Below, piece by piece: positions 34,830 through 43,482 of a stretch of DNA of 64,000 bases. Positions within the stretch are counted from its first letter, which is position 1. Each line of letters opens with the position of its first letter. The position numbers and the translations under genes are program-made. This stretch comes from Glycomyces fuscus (GTDB lineage: Bacteria; Actinomycetota; Actinomycetes; Streptosporangiales; Streptosporangiaceae), in the NCBI GenBank assembly GCA_002529455.1, contig NYMS01000020.1:62001-126000 (forward strand). The letters are read 5' to 3'. The notes beneath the pieces were generated by a model, which saw only the letters and a list, made by a program, of their open reading frames with translations, was not told the DNA's origin and did no database searches.

Positions 34830-36179
34830 TCAGGGCCGGTGCGCGCCGGTGACCAGCCAGGCCGGGCCCCGGGCCCGGAGCCCGAGGGTGATCGCGCGGG
34901 CGAGGATCCACACCCCGAAGGCGGTCCAGAGCCCCACCAGGCCCCACAGGGAGTCGGACGCCAGCCGGGGCAGGAGCAGGGCGAACGGCAGGAAGGCCAG
35001 CATCGTCCACAGGGACGCCCACGCCAGGTAGCGCTGGTCCCCGGCGCCCATCAGCACGCCGTCCAGCACCATGGTCACCCCGCTCAGCGGCTGCAACAGG
35101 GCGACCACCACCAGCGAGGCCGTGATCAGGACGCGCACCTCGGGGTCGGAGGTGAAGGGGATCCACGCCCACGGCAGCACCAGGAACACCACCGCCGTGA
35201 AGACCAGGCCCAGCACCACGCCCCACTCCACCATGCGACGCGTGGCGTCCCGGGTGCCCCGGACGTCCCCCGCGCCGAGGTAGCGGCCCACGATGGACTG
35301 CCCCGCGATGGCGATCGCGTCCATGGCGAACACCAGCAGCGCCCAGATGTTGTAGCTCACCTGGTGCGCGGCGATCGACGCGTCGCCCAGCCGGGCCGCC
35401 ACCGCCGTGGTCACCAGGGCCACCACGCGCATCGACACGCTGCGCAGGAACAGGGCGAACCCCGCCGACGCCGAGGCGCGCAGGCCCGCCGCCGTGGGCA
35501 TGACCGACACGCCCTCGCGCCGGGCGGCGCGCACGATCATCGCCAGGTACCAGAACGCGCCCCCGCCCTGGGCGAGCACCGTCGACCAGGCCGAACCCGC
35601 GATGCCCCAGTCCAGGACCAGTACGAACACCGCGCACAGCACCGCGTTGCCGACGTAGGAGGCGACCGCCACCACCAGCGGGGTCCGGGCGTTCTGGAGG
35701 CCGCGCAGCACACCGGTGCCCGCCATGACGACGAGGAGGAACGGCGTGCTGAGCAGGCTGATCCGCAGATAGGTCAGGGCGTACGGAGCCACGTCGGGGG
35801 AGGCGCCCAGCGCCTCCACCAGCACGGGGCCGAGCGGCCAGCCGACCACGACGGCCGCGAGGCCGAGCAGGGCTGCGAGCCACAGCCCGTCCACGCCGTC
35901 CCGGACACCGCCGGGGACGTCGCCCGCGCCGAACTTGCGCGAGACCGCCGCGGTGGTGCCGTAGGCGAGGAAGACGCAGACGGCCACGAACGTGAGCAGC
36001 ACCTGCCCGGCCACGCCCAGGCCCCCCAGCGCCTCGGTGCCCAGGGTGCCGACGATCGCGGAGTCGGTGAGCAGGAACAGGGGCTCGCTGATGAGCGCGA
36101 AGAACGTCGGGATCGCCAGGGCGAGGATCTCGCGGTCGTGGCGGTGCCGGAAAGGGACGGCCGAAAGCAGTTGTGGCAT
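34830..36179 (-). CDS. MATE family efflux transporter
   Basis: 449 residues with about 12 TM segments in two similar halves. It is an ion-coupled drug or metabolite exporter of the DinF-like MATE branch. Core segments: REILALAIPTFFALISEPLF, LLTDSAIVGTLGTEALGGLG, and the second-half ASIAAHQVSYNIWALLVFAM. I used ATG 36179. The longer frame adds 18 residues without hydrophobic or family features. Divergent from dnaB. Confidence 0.92.
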   Translation of the reverse strand: MPQLLSAVPFRHRHDREILALAIPTFFALISEPLFLLTDSAIVGTLGTEALGGLGVAGQVLLTFVAVCVFLAYGTTAAVSRKFGAGDVPGGVRDGVDGLWLAALLGLAAVVVGWPLGPVLVEALGASPDVAPYALTYLRISLLSTPFLLVVMAGTGVLRGLQNARTPLVVAVASYVGNAVLCAVFVLVLDWGIAGSAWSTVLAQGGGAFWYLAMIVRAARREGVSVMPTAAGLRASASAGFALFLRSVSMRVVALVTTAVAARLGDASIAAHQVSYNIWALLVFAMDAIAIAGQSIVGRYLGAGDVRGTRDATRRMVEWGVVLGLVFTAVVFLVLPWAWIPFTSDPEVRVLITASLVVVALLQPLSGVTMVLDGVLMGAGDQRYLAWASLWTMLAFLPFALLLPRLASDSLWGLVGLWTAFGVWILARAITLGLRARGPAWLVTGAHRP

Positions 36180-36223
36180 GACCAGCACACAGTAACGGAC
36201 ACGCGTTCTACACGGGTGTGGAG

Positions 36224-36372
36224 TTGTCCACACCCCGGCCGAAGCCTGTGGATAACTTGTGGAAACACGCCCTGTGAGGCATCTTGCACCCCCTGACTAC
36301 CTCCTGTGTTTTTGCAGGTCAAAGGCCGTATGCGGGGGTCACGGGAAAGTTATCCACAGGTGATGTGCACAA
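36224..36372. promoter_or_regulatory. DnaA-box cluster upstream of dnaB
   Basis: Five DnaA-box-like 9-mers. Two are exact TTATCCACA (36247-36255 on minus, 36350-36358 on plus). The others are TTGTCCACA at 36224-36232, GTTTCCACA on minus at 36258-36266, and TTGTGCACA on minus at 36364-36372. A weaker GTGTCCACA lies at 36421-36429. They occupy the MATE-dnaB intergenic region, which holds no other recognisable gene. Confidence 0.8.
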
Positions 36373-36526
36373 CCTCTGTCCGGGATGCCCTGTGGGGTAC
36401 CGGACATGGTGGTGGGGGACGTGTCCACAACCTCCGGCCGAGGCGCCTCCGGCATCCGTCATGGGGCATCCTGGAAGGGTCGGCCCGTTCCCGGGTCGAC
36501 GGAAGTACCGTCCCGGGGGAGCGTTC

Positions 36527-39124
36527 GTGAGTGTCGCTGAGCAGCCACCTGAAGAAGGCGGATACGAGCGCACCCCGCCCCACGACATCCAGGCCGAGCA
36601 GAGCGTGCTCGGCGGCATGCTGCTGTCCAAGGACGCCATCACCCAGGTCGTGGAGATCATCCGCTCCGCGGACTTCTACCGCCCCGCGCACCAGATCATC
36701 TACGACAGCATCGTCGACCTCTTCTCCCGCGGCGAGCCCGTGGACGCCATCTCGGTCAACGCCGAGCTGACCAAGCGCGGAGAGGCCACCAGGGTCGGCG
36801 GCGCCCTCTACCTGCACACCCTCACCGAGGCCATCCCGACCGCGGCCAACGCGGGCTACTACGCCAAGATCGTCTCCGACCGCGCGGTCCTGCGCCGCCT
36901 GGTCGAGGTGGGCACCCGCATCGCCCAGATCGGGTACGCCGGCGACGGCGAGGTGGACGACCTGGTCGACCACGCCCAGGCCGAGATCTACAAGGTCGCG
37001 GAGAAGCGCACCGGCGAGGACTACCTCGCGCTGGCCGACATCATGCCGGGGGCCCTGGACGAGATCGAGGCGATCGGCGCCCACGACGGGAGCATGACCG
37101 GCGTGCCCACCGGCTTCGCCGACTTCGACGCCCTCACCAACGGCCTCCACCCCGGCCAGATGGTCATCATCGCCGCCCGCCCCGCCGTGGGCAAGGCGCT
37201 GGCCCTGGACACCCCCCTCCCGACACCCGGCGGATGGACCACCATGGGAGAGGTGGAGGTCGGCACCGAGCTGATCGCCGCCGACGGGACACCCACCCGG
37301 GTGGTCGCCGCCACCGAGGTCATGACCGGGCGGTCCTGCTTCGAGGTCGTGTTCGACGACGGCACCACCGTGGTCGCCGACGGCGACCACCAGTGGCTGA
37401 CCCACACGCGAGCCTCGCGCCGCGCGGCCCAGGAGGCCCGGGCCCGGGGCGCGGTTCCCCGTGTGTCGCCCGAGGTGCGGACCACCAGGGAGATCGCCCG
37501 GACCCTGCGTACGGAGACCGCCGACCGGAGGCTGAACCACTCGGTGGTCAACGCGGCGGCGATCGAGCTGCCCGAACGCGACCTCCCCCTGCCGCCCTAC
37601 TTCCTCGGCGTCTGGCTCGGTGACGGGGCCTCCGCCGCCTCCCGGGTCACCAGTACGGACCCCGAGGTCCTGCTCAACATCGAGGCCGAGGGACTCGTGA
37701 CCAAGCCGGTCGGCTCGACCGGGACGACCTACGGTGTCTTCCTGCCGGAAGAGGACACCGCGCCCGCGACCCGTGAGTGCGCGGTGTGCGGAACGGAGTT
37801 CGTGCCCTCCCTGCCTCACGTGCGCGGTTGCGGGCAGTCCTGCGGGGGCGAGGCGCGCTTCGTCTGCGATCCTGCGACGCACGCTTCCTGCGCTGACTGC
37901 GGGCGCCCCTGCTTCGGTCAACCCCGATGCCGCGAGTGCGTCGCCGGCCGCGGCAGCGTCCAGGCGCGGTTGCGCACCCTCGGGGTTCTGGGGAACAAGC
38001 ACATCCCCCAGGAGTACCTGCGGGCCTCGGCCGACCAGCGGCGCGCCCTCCTCGCCGGTCTGCTGGACACGGACGGCACGGTGGACGCCAACGGCTCGGT
38101 GCACTTCGCGGTCACCAACCAGCGCCTGGCGAACGGCTTCCGGGAGCTCGCGCACAGCCTGGGCTACCGCACCGGGATGTCGACCAGACGGGTCGACGGC
38201 CGGTCGGAGGAGTCGTCCACCTGCTACACGGTCACCTTCGACTCCAGGGACGAGGTCTTCCGACTGGAACGCAAGAGGCGTGCGCACCGGGAGCGCGGCG
38301 CCGACCGCGGTTACGCGCGGATCGGCTCCCGGTTCGTCACCGAGGTGCGACCGGTGGAGAGCGTTCCGGTCCGCTGCGTCCAGGTGGACCATCCGGACCA
38401 CCTGTTCCTGGCCACCCGGGCGATGGTCCCCACCCACAACTCGACGCTGGCCCTGGACTTCGCGCGCGCGGCGTCCATCAAGCACGACATGACCGCGGTC
38501 TTCTTCAGCCTGGAGATGGGGCGCAACGAGATCGTCATGCGCCTGCTGTCGGCGGAGGCCCGCGTGCCCCTGCACACCATGCGCTCGGGGCTGATGACCG
38601 ACGAGGACTGGACCCGCCTGGCCAGGCGCATGGGCGAGGTGGCCAACGCGCCCCTGTTCATCGACGACTCCCCGAACATGTCGATGATGGAGATCCGGGC
38701 CAAGTGCCGACGGCTCAAGCAGCAGCACGACCTCAAGCTGGTCATCGTCGACTACCTCCAGCTGATGAGCTCGCCCGGCCGGGTGGAGAGCCGCCAGCAG
38801 GAGGTCTCGGAGATGTCCCGGTCCCTCAAGCTCCTGGCCAAGGAGCTGGAGGTCCCGGTGGTGGCGCTCTCCCAGCTCAACCGAGGCCCCGAGCAGCGCA
38901 CCGACAAGCGCCCACAAGTGTCTGATCTTCGCGAGTCGGGCAGCATCGAGCAGGACGCGGACATGGTCATCCTGCTCTACCGCGAGGACGTGCACGACAA
39001 GGAGTCGCCGCGCGCGGGCGAGGCGGACATCATCGTGGCCAAGCACCGCAACGGCCCCACGGCGGACGTGACCGTGGCCTTCCAGGGCCACTACAGCCGG
39101 TTCGTCGACATGGCGCCCGGATAG
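36527..39124 (+). CDS. dnaB: Replicative DNA helicase DnaB (intein-containing precursor)
   Basis: 865-residue precursor; the spliced helicase is about 450 residues. The N-terminal domain is PPHDIQAEQSVLGGMLLSKD. The RecA-like core is split inside the P-loop: ARPAVGK lies before the intein and STLALDFARAAS after it. Later motifs are VFFSLEMGRNEIVMRLLSAE, KLVIVDYLQLMSS, VVALSQLNRGPEQR, DLRESGSIEQDADMVILLYR and AKHRNGPT. GTG 36527 has GGGGGAG six bases upstream. Without splicing the helicase cannot bind ATP. The gene is placed as in mycobacteria, downstream of rplI. Confidence 0.97.
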   Translation: MSVAEQPPEEGGYERTPPHDIQAEQSVLGGMLLSKDAITQVVEIIRSADFYRPAHQIIYDSIVDLFSRGEPVDAISVNAELTKRGEATRVGGALYLHTLTEAIPTAANAGYYAKIVSDRAVLRRLVEVGTRIAQIGYAGDGEVDDLVDHAQAEIYKVAEKRTGEDYLALADIMPGALDEIEAIGAHDGSMTGVPTGFADFDALTNGLHPGQMVIIAARPAVGKALALDTPLPTPGGWTTMGEVEVGTELIAADGTPTRVVAATEVMTGRSCFEVVFDDGTTVVADGDHQWLTHTRASRRAAQEARARGAVPRVSPEVRTTREIARTLRTETADRRLNHSVVNAAAIELPERDLPLPPYFLGVWLGDGASAASRVTSTDPEVLLNIEAEGLVTKPVGSTGTTYGVFLPEEDTAPATRECAVCGTEFVPSLPHVRGCGQSCGGEARFVCDPATHASCADCGRPCFGQPRCRECVAGRGSVQARLRTLGVLGNKHIPQEYLRASADQRRALLAGLLDTDGTVDANGSVHFAVTNQRLANGFRELAHSLGYRTGMSTRRVDGRSEESSTCYTVTFDSRDEVFRLERKRRAHRERGADRGYARIGSRFVTEVRPVESVPVRCVQVDHPDHLFLATRAMVPTHNSTLALDFARAASIKHDMTAVFFSLEMGRNEIVMRLLSAEARVPLHTMRSGLMTDEDWTRLARRMGEVANAPLFIDDSPNMSMMEIRAKCRRLKQQHDLKLVIVDYLQLMSSPGRVESRQQEVSEMSRSLKLLAKELEVPVVALSQLNRGPEQRTDKRPQVSDLRESGSIEQDADMVILLYREDVHDKESPRAGEADIIVAKHRNGPTADVTVAFQGHYSRFVDMAPG
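37196..38440 (+). other. Class 3 DnaB intein with LAGLIDADG homing endonuclease
   Basis: 415-residue intein inserted between the P-loop Lys and Ser. It starts with Ala (ALALDTPLPTPGGWTTMGEV), not Cys or Ser, which marks a class 3 intein. The class 3 WCT triad is visible. The Trp is in block B (DGDHQW), the Cys in block F (VPVRCVQVDHPDHLFL), and the Thr in block G (MVPTHN, ending in the splicing Asn before Ser+1). The endonuclease motifs are FLGVWLGDG (block C) and LLAGLLDTDG (block E). Between them lies a Cys-rich segment with several CxxC pairs. In class 3 inteins the block F Cys forms the first branched intermediate. Confidence 0.93.
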
Positions 39125-39139
39125 GCCGCCGCGTCGGTG

Positions 39140-39176
39140 TCCGTGCCGGAGGGGCGCGCCGCCCCTCCGGCACGGA
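39140..39176. terminator. Terminator after dnaB
   Basis: Perfect 17-bp stem (39140-39156 with 39160-39176) and a 3-nt loop, between convergent dnaB and oxidoreductase genes. Confidence 0.9.
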
Positions 39177-39198
39177 CCGGCGCCGTGCCGCCGTCCCC

Positions 39199-40209
39199 TC
39201 AGAGCCGGACGAGCATCTTGCCGGTGTTGGCGCCCTCCAGGACGCCCCGCAGCGCCTCGGGCGCCCGTTCGAGGCCCTCGACGACCGTCTCCCGGGTGCG
39301 CAGGGAGCCGTCGAGCAGCCACGGGACCGCCCGGTCGAGGAACTCGGGGAAGCGGTCCAGGTGGTGTCCGACGATCATGCCGCGCAGGGACAGCTCCTTG
39401 GTGGCCGCCCGGTACAGGTCGGGGCCGGGGGCGGGCTCCGCCGCGTTGTAGCCGCTGACCGCGCCGACCAGGGCGACCCTGCCGCGCGGGTTCATCAGGT
39501 CCAGGGCGGCCTTCAGGTGGTCGCCGCCGACGCTGTCGAGGTAGACGTCGATTCCCTCGGGCGCCGCGGCGGCCAGCCGGCCCCGCAGGTCGCCGAGCCG
39601 GTGGTCCAGGCCGACGTCGTAGCCGAACTCCTCCGTCAGCAGCGCCGCCTTGGCCGGGCCGCCCGCGGACCCGATGACGCGTGCGGCGCCCAGGCGGCGG
39701 GCGAGCTGTCCGGCGACGCTGCCCACGGCTCCGGCCGCCGCGGAGACGTAGACCGTGTCGCCCTCGCGGACGGGGGCGATGTCGGTGAGCGCCAGGTAGG
39801 CGGTCAGGCCGGTGGTGCCGAGCGGCCCCAGGTAGGCGCTGGCGGGCAGGCGGGAGGCGTCCACGAGGGCGGCGCCCGCCGCGTCGACCACGGAGTGCTC
39901 GCGCCAGCCCAGGAAGTGGGAGACGGTCGCGCCCACGGGGACGTCCGCCGCGCGGGAGGCGAGGACCTCGCCGACCGCGCTTCCCTCCAGGGGCTCGCCG
40001 ATCCGGAACGGGGGGATGTAGGAGGGGACGTCGTCCATCCGCCCGCGCATGTAGGGGTCGACCGACATCCAGGTGTTGCGCACCAGCACCTGGCCCTCGG
40101 CGAGGTCGGGCAGCGGGGCGTCGGTGAGGGCGAAGTGCTCGCCCGCGGGCGCTCCCGAGGGGCGGGCGGCCAGGTGGATCTCACGGGTGCGGGTGGGCAG
40201 GGCGGTCAT
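39199..40209 (-). CDS. NADP-dependent medium-chain oxidoreductase (CurA/LTB4DH-like)
   Basis: 336-residue zinc-independent MDR enzyme. N-terminal GroES-like domain with VRNTWMSVDPYMRGRMDD, the signature of the leukotriene B4 12-hydroxydehydrogenase/CurA branch that reduces the double bond of alpha,beta-unsaturated ketones. The nucleotide motif is VSAAAGAVGSVAGQLARRLG, followed by DVYLDSVGGDHL. It is 52 nt downstream of the AraC-type gene on the same strand, so the two are probably co-transcribed and the regulator may control the enzyme. Confidence 0.9.
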   Translation of the reverse strand: MTALPTRTREIHLAARPSGAPAGEHFALTDAPLPDLAEGQVLVRNTWMSVDPYMRGRMDDVPSYIPPFRIGEPLEGSAVGEVLASRAADVPVGATVSHFLGWREHSVVDAAGAALVDASRLPASAYLGPLGTTGLTAYLALTDIAPVREGDTVYVSAAAGAVGSVAGQLARRLGAARVIGSAGGPAKAALLTEEFGYDVGLDHRLGDLRGRLAAAAPEGIDVYLDSVGGDHLKAALDLMNPRGRVALVGAVSGYNAAEPAPGPDLYRAATKELSLRGMIVGHHLDRFPEFLDRAVPWLLDGSLRTRETVVEGLERAPEALRGVLEGANTGKMLVRL

Positions 40210-40261
40210 GGTGTGCCTTCGTTCCGGATGGCCGGGCGGGTCCCGGCGGCCACTTCCGAAA

Positions 40262-41320
40262 CTAGGCGTGGGCGGCGGCCCGTCCCAGGTCCGCGCGCGC
40301 CGCGAACCGGTCCCCGCGCGCCAGCGCGCGGCGTTCCTCGTCCGGTGAGCGCCCGCTCCAGCGACGGAAGGCCTTGCGCAGGGCGCGGTCGTCGGTGAAG
40401 CCCAGCCGGGAGGCGACGGTGTCCACCGTGAGGTCGTCGGCCAGCAGCAGGCGCGCCCGCGCGTAGCGGGCCAGGTCCACCTCGTCGCGCCAGGTGGTGC
40501 CGTGTTCGGAGAGTCTGCGCTGGAGGGTGCGGGCACTCGTGGCCAGGCGCGCGGCGACCGCGTCCAGGGCGGGTGTGCCCAGGTCGAGTTCGGCCTCCAG
40601 CGCGGAGCGGAACAGGTCGTGCCATCCGGGCAGCGGGCGCGCGTTCTCCATCAGCATGCCGGCGTGGTCGCGCAGCAGGCCGGCCAGGCGCGGGTCGCCT
40701 CCGGGCAGCGGTTTGCGGGCGTCCTCGGCCCCGAAGGCGATGGTGTTGGCTCCGGCGCCGAACTCCAGGCGGTCGGTGCCGAAGGCCCGGCGCAGGGGAC
40801 CGGTGTCCGGCGGCGCGGGGTGGCTGAACCTGACGAGGGCGGGGACGACCTCCTCCCGGGTGGCCTCCCTGGCCCTGCGCAGGTAGTAGGCGAGGACGTA
40901 CTCGTGGACGGCGGCGCAGGCGCGGGAGTCCCCGACGCTGGTGCGGTAGCCCACCTCCACGGGACCGTCGAGGTCGCGGACCTCGTAGCGCTCCTCGGAG
41001 GCGGTGACGACCCGGTGGTAGGGCGTGCTCCGGACGAGCGCGTCGGCCAGTGTGGAGCCGTTGACGAGCAGGTAGTCCCAGGCGGGGATCGTGCCCAGGG
41101 GAGCGGAGGCGGCCACGCGCAGTCCGGCGGTGCCCTCGGGCAGGGTGTGGGCGAGCAGCGACCACAGGCGGCCCAGTCCCGCCAGGGGGAGGCGGACGCG
41201 CTCGTCGGCCGGGCCCTCGGTGCCGGGTATCCTCGCCACGAGTTCTCCGGGGACCCCGGCGGCCAGCGCGGTGTCGCGCACGAGTCCCACCAGGTGTGTC
41301 GAGGCCGTCCCGTCGAGCAT
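40262..41320 (-). CDS. AraC-family transcriptional regulator (OruR/ArgR-like)
   Basis: 352 residues. The N-terminal ligand-sensing domain is of the Arabinose_bd type found in OruR-like regulators (about residues 20-210). The C-terminal HTH_18 pair shows LDAVAARLATSARTLQRRLS, followed by LTVDTVASRLGFTDDRALRK and AFRRWSGRSPDEERR. The effector is unknown. Upstream, at 41404-41431, is a 28-bp element identical to one upstream of the neighbouring ABC-F gene, suggesting shared control. Starts at ATG 41320. Confidence 0.9.
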   Translation of the reverse strand: MLDGTASTHLVGLVRDTALAAGVPGELVARIPGTEGPADERVRLPLAGLGRLWSLLAHTLPEGTAGLRVAASAPLGTIPAWDYLLVNGSTLADALVRSTPYHRVVTASEERYEVRDLDGPVEVGYRTSVGDSRACAAVHEYVLAYYLRRAREATREEVVPALVRFSHPAPPDTGPLRRAFGTDRLEFGAGANTIAFGAEDARKPLPGGDPRLAGLLRDHAGMLMENARPLPGWHDLFRSALEAELDLGTPALDAVAARLATSARTLQRRLSEHGTTWRDEVDLARYARARLLLADDLTVDTVASRLGFTDDRALRKAFRRWSGRSPDEERRALARGDRFAARADLGRAAAHA

Positions 41321-41403
41321 GGAGGCAGCCTATACGTCGGCCCGGAAACGGGTCGGGGCCCGCCGTGCGACGGGCCCCGAGTATCGGTTAGTCGAAATAG
41401 CTT

Positions 41404-41431
41404 TTTATGGTCAAGCCGATTTGTCGACAAA
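41404..41431 (-). promoter_or_regulatory. 28-bp shared element, copy A (upstream of AraC gene)
   Basis: 28 bases identical to 43483-43510. It contains the palindrome TTTGTCGACAAA and, on the minus strand, TTGACC nine bases further on, a -35-like hexamer. Beyond it, CTAACC lies 17-18 nt downstream of the hexamer at both copies. About 85 bp before the AraC start codon. Confidence 0.8.
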
Positions 41432-41445
41432 ACGCTACGTCCACC

Positions 41446-43131
41446 TCACGCGGAGTCGCCGACCACGACCCCCTCCCGTAGTTGCAGGTGCCGACCGGTG
41501 AAGCGCTGCCGGGTCCTGCGGTCGTGGGTGACGACCACCAGCGTGCCCTCGTAGCGCGTCAGCGCCTCCTCCAGGTCCTCCACGAGGCCGGGGGAGAGGT
41601 GGTTGGTCGGCTCGTCCAGCAGCAGCAGGTCGTAGGCCCCCGACGTCAGCCGGGCCACCTCGATCCTCCGGCGCTGGCCCACCGACAGGGACGCCACCGG
41701 CTGGTCCAGCTCCCTGGGCCGGAACAGTCCGAGCGAGGCGAGCTCGTCCCGGTGGTCCTCGGGGAACCCGGCCCGTCCGGCCGCGTAGGCCCCGAGCACG
41801 GTCTGGCCGGCGGCGAAGGAGCCGTCCTCCTGGCGCAGGTAGCCGACCCGGCCGGGGACCGAAACCCGCCCCTCGTCCGGAACCGCGTCCCCGGCCAGGA
41901 CCCGGAGCAGGGTGGTCTTGCCCGCCCCGTTCGGACCGGTGACCAGCACGCGCTCACCCGGGGCCAGGTCGAGGGAGGGCACCTCCAACCGGTGGTCCAC
42001 CCGGACCCCCTCCAGCGAGGCGGCCGGAGCGGCCTCCTCCGCGGAGGAGCCGGTGAACCCGGCGGTCATCCGCAGTGGTACCGGTGGCGGTGCCACCGGG
42101 TTCACGGTCAGCCGTTCCAACCTCTCCTTGGCGTTGCGGATGCGGCCCATGGAGCCGTGTGCGGCCCCCCGCATCCTGAACGCCCCGTGGCCGAAGGCGG
42201 CCTTCTCCATCTTGCGCGGGATGGCCCGCAGGGCCGCGATGCTGTTCTCCGCCAACCTGCGCTGTCTGGCCAGGTCGGCCCTCCACTCCTCGTACTCGCG
42301 GATCCACCGGGCCCGCGCCGCGGCCTTCGCGGCCAGGAAACCGTCGTAGCCGTTGCCGTACCGGTTGATCCGGCGCAGCTCGTGGTCGACCTCCAGGACG
42401 GTGTCGGTCACGTTGGCCAGGAACGCCCGGTCGTGGGTGACGGCCACGACCGTGCCCCGGTGGCGGCGGAGCCGGTCCTCCAGCCAGGCGACCGCGCGGT
42501 CGTCCAGGTCGTTGGTGGGCTCGTCCAGCAGGAGCAGCTCGGGCGAGGCCGCCAGCATCGCGGCCAGGGCCAGACGCGAGCGCTCCCCTCCGGAGAGGGT
42601 GCTCAGCGGGCGGTCGCGGTCCAGGCCGGGAAGGCCCAGCCCGTGCAGCCCGGCGTCGACGCGCGCGTCGGCGTCGTAGCCGCCGCGCGCCTCGAACTCG
42701 GCGAGCAGGTCGCCGTAGGCGTCCAGCTCCTCCGGGGTGGCGGAGCCGAGCGTGTCCTCCGCCGCGTGCAGGCGCGCCTCCATGTCGCGCAGGACCGCGA
42801 GCGCGGAGTCGATCGCGTCGCCGACGGTGCCGGTCGAGGCTCCCGTCGCCTCCGGCGGCCGGCCGCCCGCCCCGACCCCTTCCAGCGTCTGCCGCAGGAA
42901 TCCGACGCCTCCCGGAGCCCTGACCGTGATCTCCCCGTTGGTGGGCTCCTCCTCCCCGGCGAGCAGGCGCAGCAGTGTGCTCTTGCCCGAGCCGTTGTCG
43001 CCGAGGATCCCGACGCGTTCGCCGGGGCTGATGGTGAGGGTGACGCGGTCGAGGACGGTGTGGTCGCCGTAGCGGTGGGTGACGTCGTTGAGGGTGAGCT
43101 GGGACCGTGCTCGTACTCGGGCGGTGAGCAT
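41446..43131 (-). CDS. ABC-F ribosomal protection protein (TlrC/CarA-like)
   Basis: 561-residue ABC-F protein with two ATPase domains and no membrane segment. Domain 1: Walker A GDNGSGKST, signature LSGGERSRLALAAM, Walker B LLLLDEPTNDLDD. The linker helices (WIREYEEWRADLARQRRL and on) include the P-site tRNA interaction region, and NPVAPPPVPLRM follows. Domain 2: GPNGAGKTT, LSVGQRRRIEVARL, LLLLDEPTNHLSP. This layout matches actinomycete macrolide/lincosamide resistance proteins that act on the stalled ribosome. A promoter, a six-codon upstream ORF and a 223-nt leader precede it. Confidence 0.93.
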   Translation of the reverse strand: MLTARVRARSQLTLNDVTHRYGDHTVLDRVTLTISPGERVGILGDNGSGKSTLLRLLAGEEEPTNGEITVRAPGGVGFLRQTLEGVGAGGRPPEATGASTGTVGDAIDSALAVLRDMEARLHAAEDTLGSATPEELDAYGDLLAEFEARGGYDADARVDAGLHGLGLPGLDRDRPLSTLSGGERSRLALAAMLAASPELLLLDEPTNDLDDRAVAWLEDRLRRHRGTVVAVTHDRAFLANVTDTVLEVDHELRRINRYGNGYDGFLAAKAAARARWIREYEEWRADLARQRRLAENSIAALRAIPRKMEKAAFGHGAFRMRGAAHGSMGRIRNAKERLERLTVNPVAPPPVPLRMTAGFTGSSAEEAAPAASLEGVRVDHRLEVPSLDLAPGERVLVTGPNGAGKTTLLRVLAGDAVPDEGRVSVPGRVGYLRQEDGSFAAGQTVLGAYAAGRAGFPEDHRDELASLGLFRPRELDQPVASLSVGQRRRIEVARLTSGAYDLLLLDEPTNHLSPGLVEDLEEALTRYEGTLVVVTHDRRTRQRFTGRHLQLREGVVVGDSA

Positions 43132-43354
43132 GGGCGCCTCCTGATCTGCGGTGTGGTCGGGAAAGGGACCGCGGATCGACGGTGGGGCGCTGGTGTTCCG
43201 GGTTTCGGACAGGGCGCGGCGATGGCGCGGGTCCGAAGAGGGGAACGGTGAGGCCTTCCGTGGTCGACCGCGGTACGGCGACGCCCGGGAGCGTGGGTGA
43301 TGCTCCGCGCGGCACGGGGTGCAGGCGGTGGTCGCTCGGGCGTCGGACGCGGGA
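43132..43354 (-). other. Leader region of the ABC-F gene
   Basis: 223-nt transcribed leader between the upstream ORF stop and the ABC-F start. It contains several self-complementary G+C-rich segments, among them GCGGTCCC ... ACACCGC next to the RBS AGGAGG. It could fold as an attenuator whose choice depends on ribosome stalling. No other ORF is supported. Confidence 0.55.
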
Positions 43355-43375
43355 CTACAGGAAGTACAGCCTCAT
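43355..43375 (-). CDS. Predicted leaderless six-codon upstream ORF (MRLYFL)
   Basis: ATG AGG CTG TAC TTC CTG TAG on the minus strand. The ATG lies 8 nt downstream of a consensus -10 box, so the transcript should start at or next to the A of the ATG, giving a leaderless message. Short hydrophobic leader peptides of this type precede erm and ABC-F resistance genes and sense ribosome-stalling drugs. Very short, so judged from context only. Confidence 0.65.
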   Translation of the reverse strand: MRLYFL

Positions 43376-43382
43376 GGGAGAG

Positions 43383-43411
43383 ACGATACGTCTCGTTTCG
43401 GGAGGCGTCAA
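43383..43411 (-). promoter_or_regulatory. ABC-F promoter
   Basis: TTGACG (43411-43406), 17-nt spacer, TATCGT (43388-43383) on the minus strand: the best housekeeping promoter match in the window. Confidence 0.85.
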
Positions 43412-43482
43412 GAGGTCGGCGTGAGACGGACGTCACTGCGGACCGGAGGAGAGAGGCTCTGTATGGGTTAGCCACATCGCTC

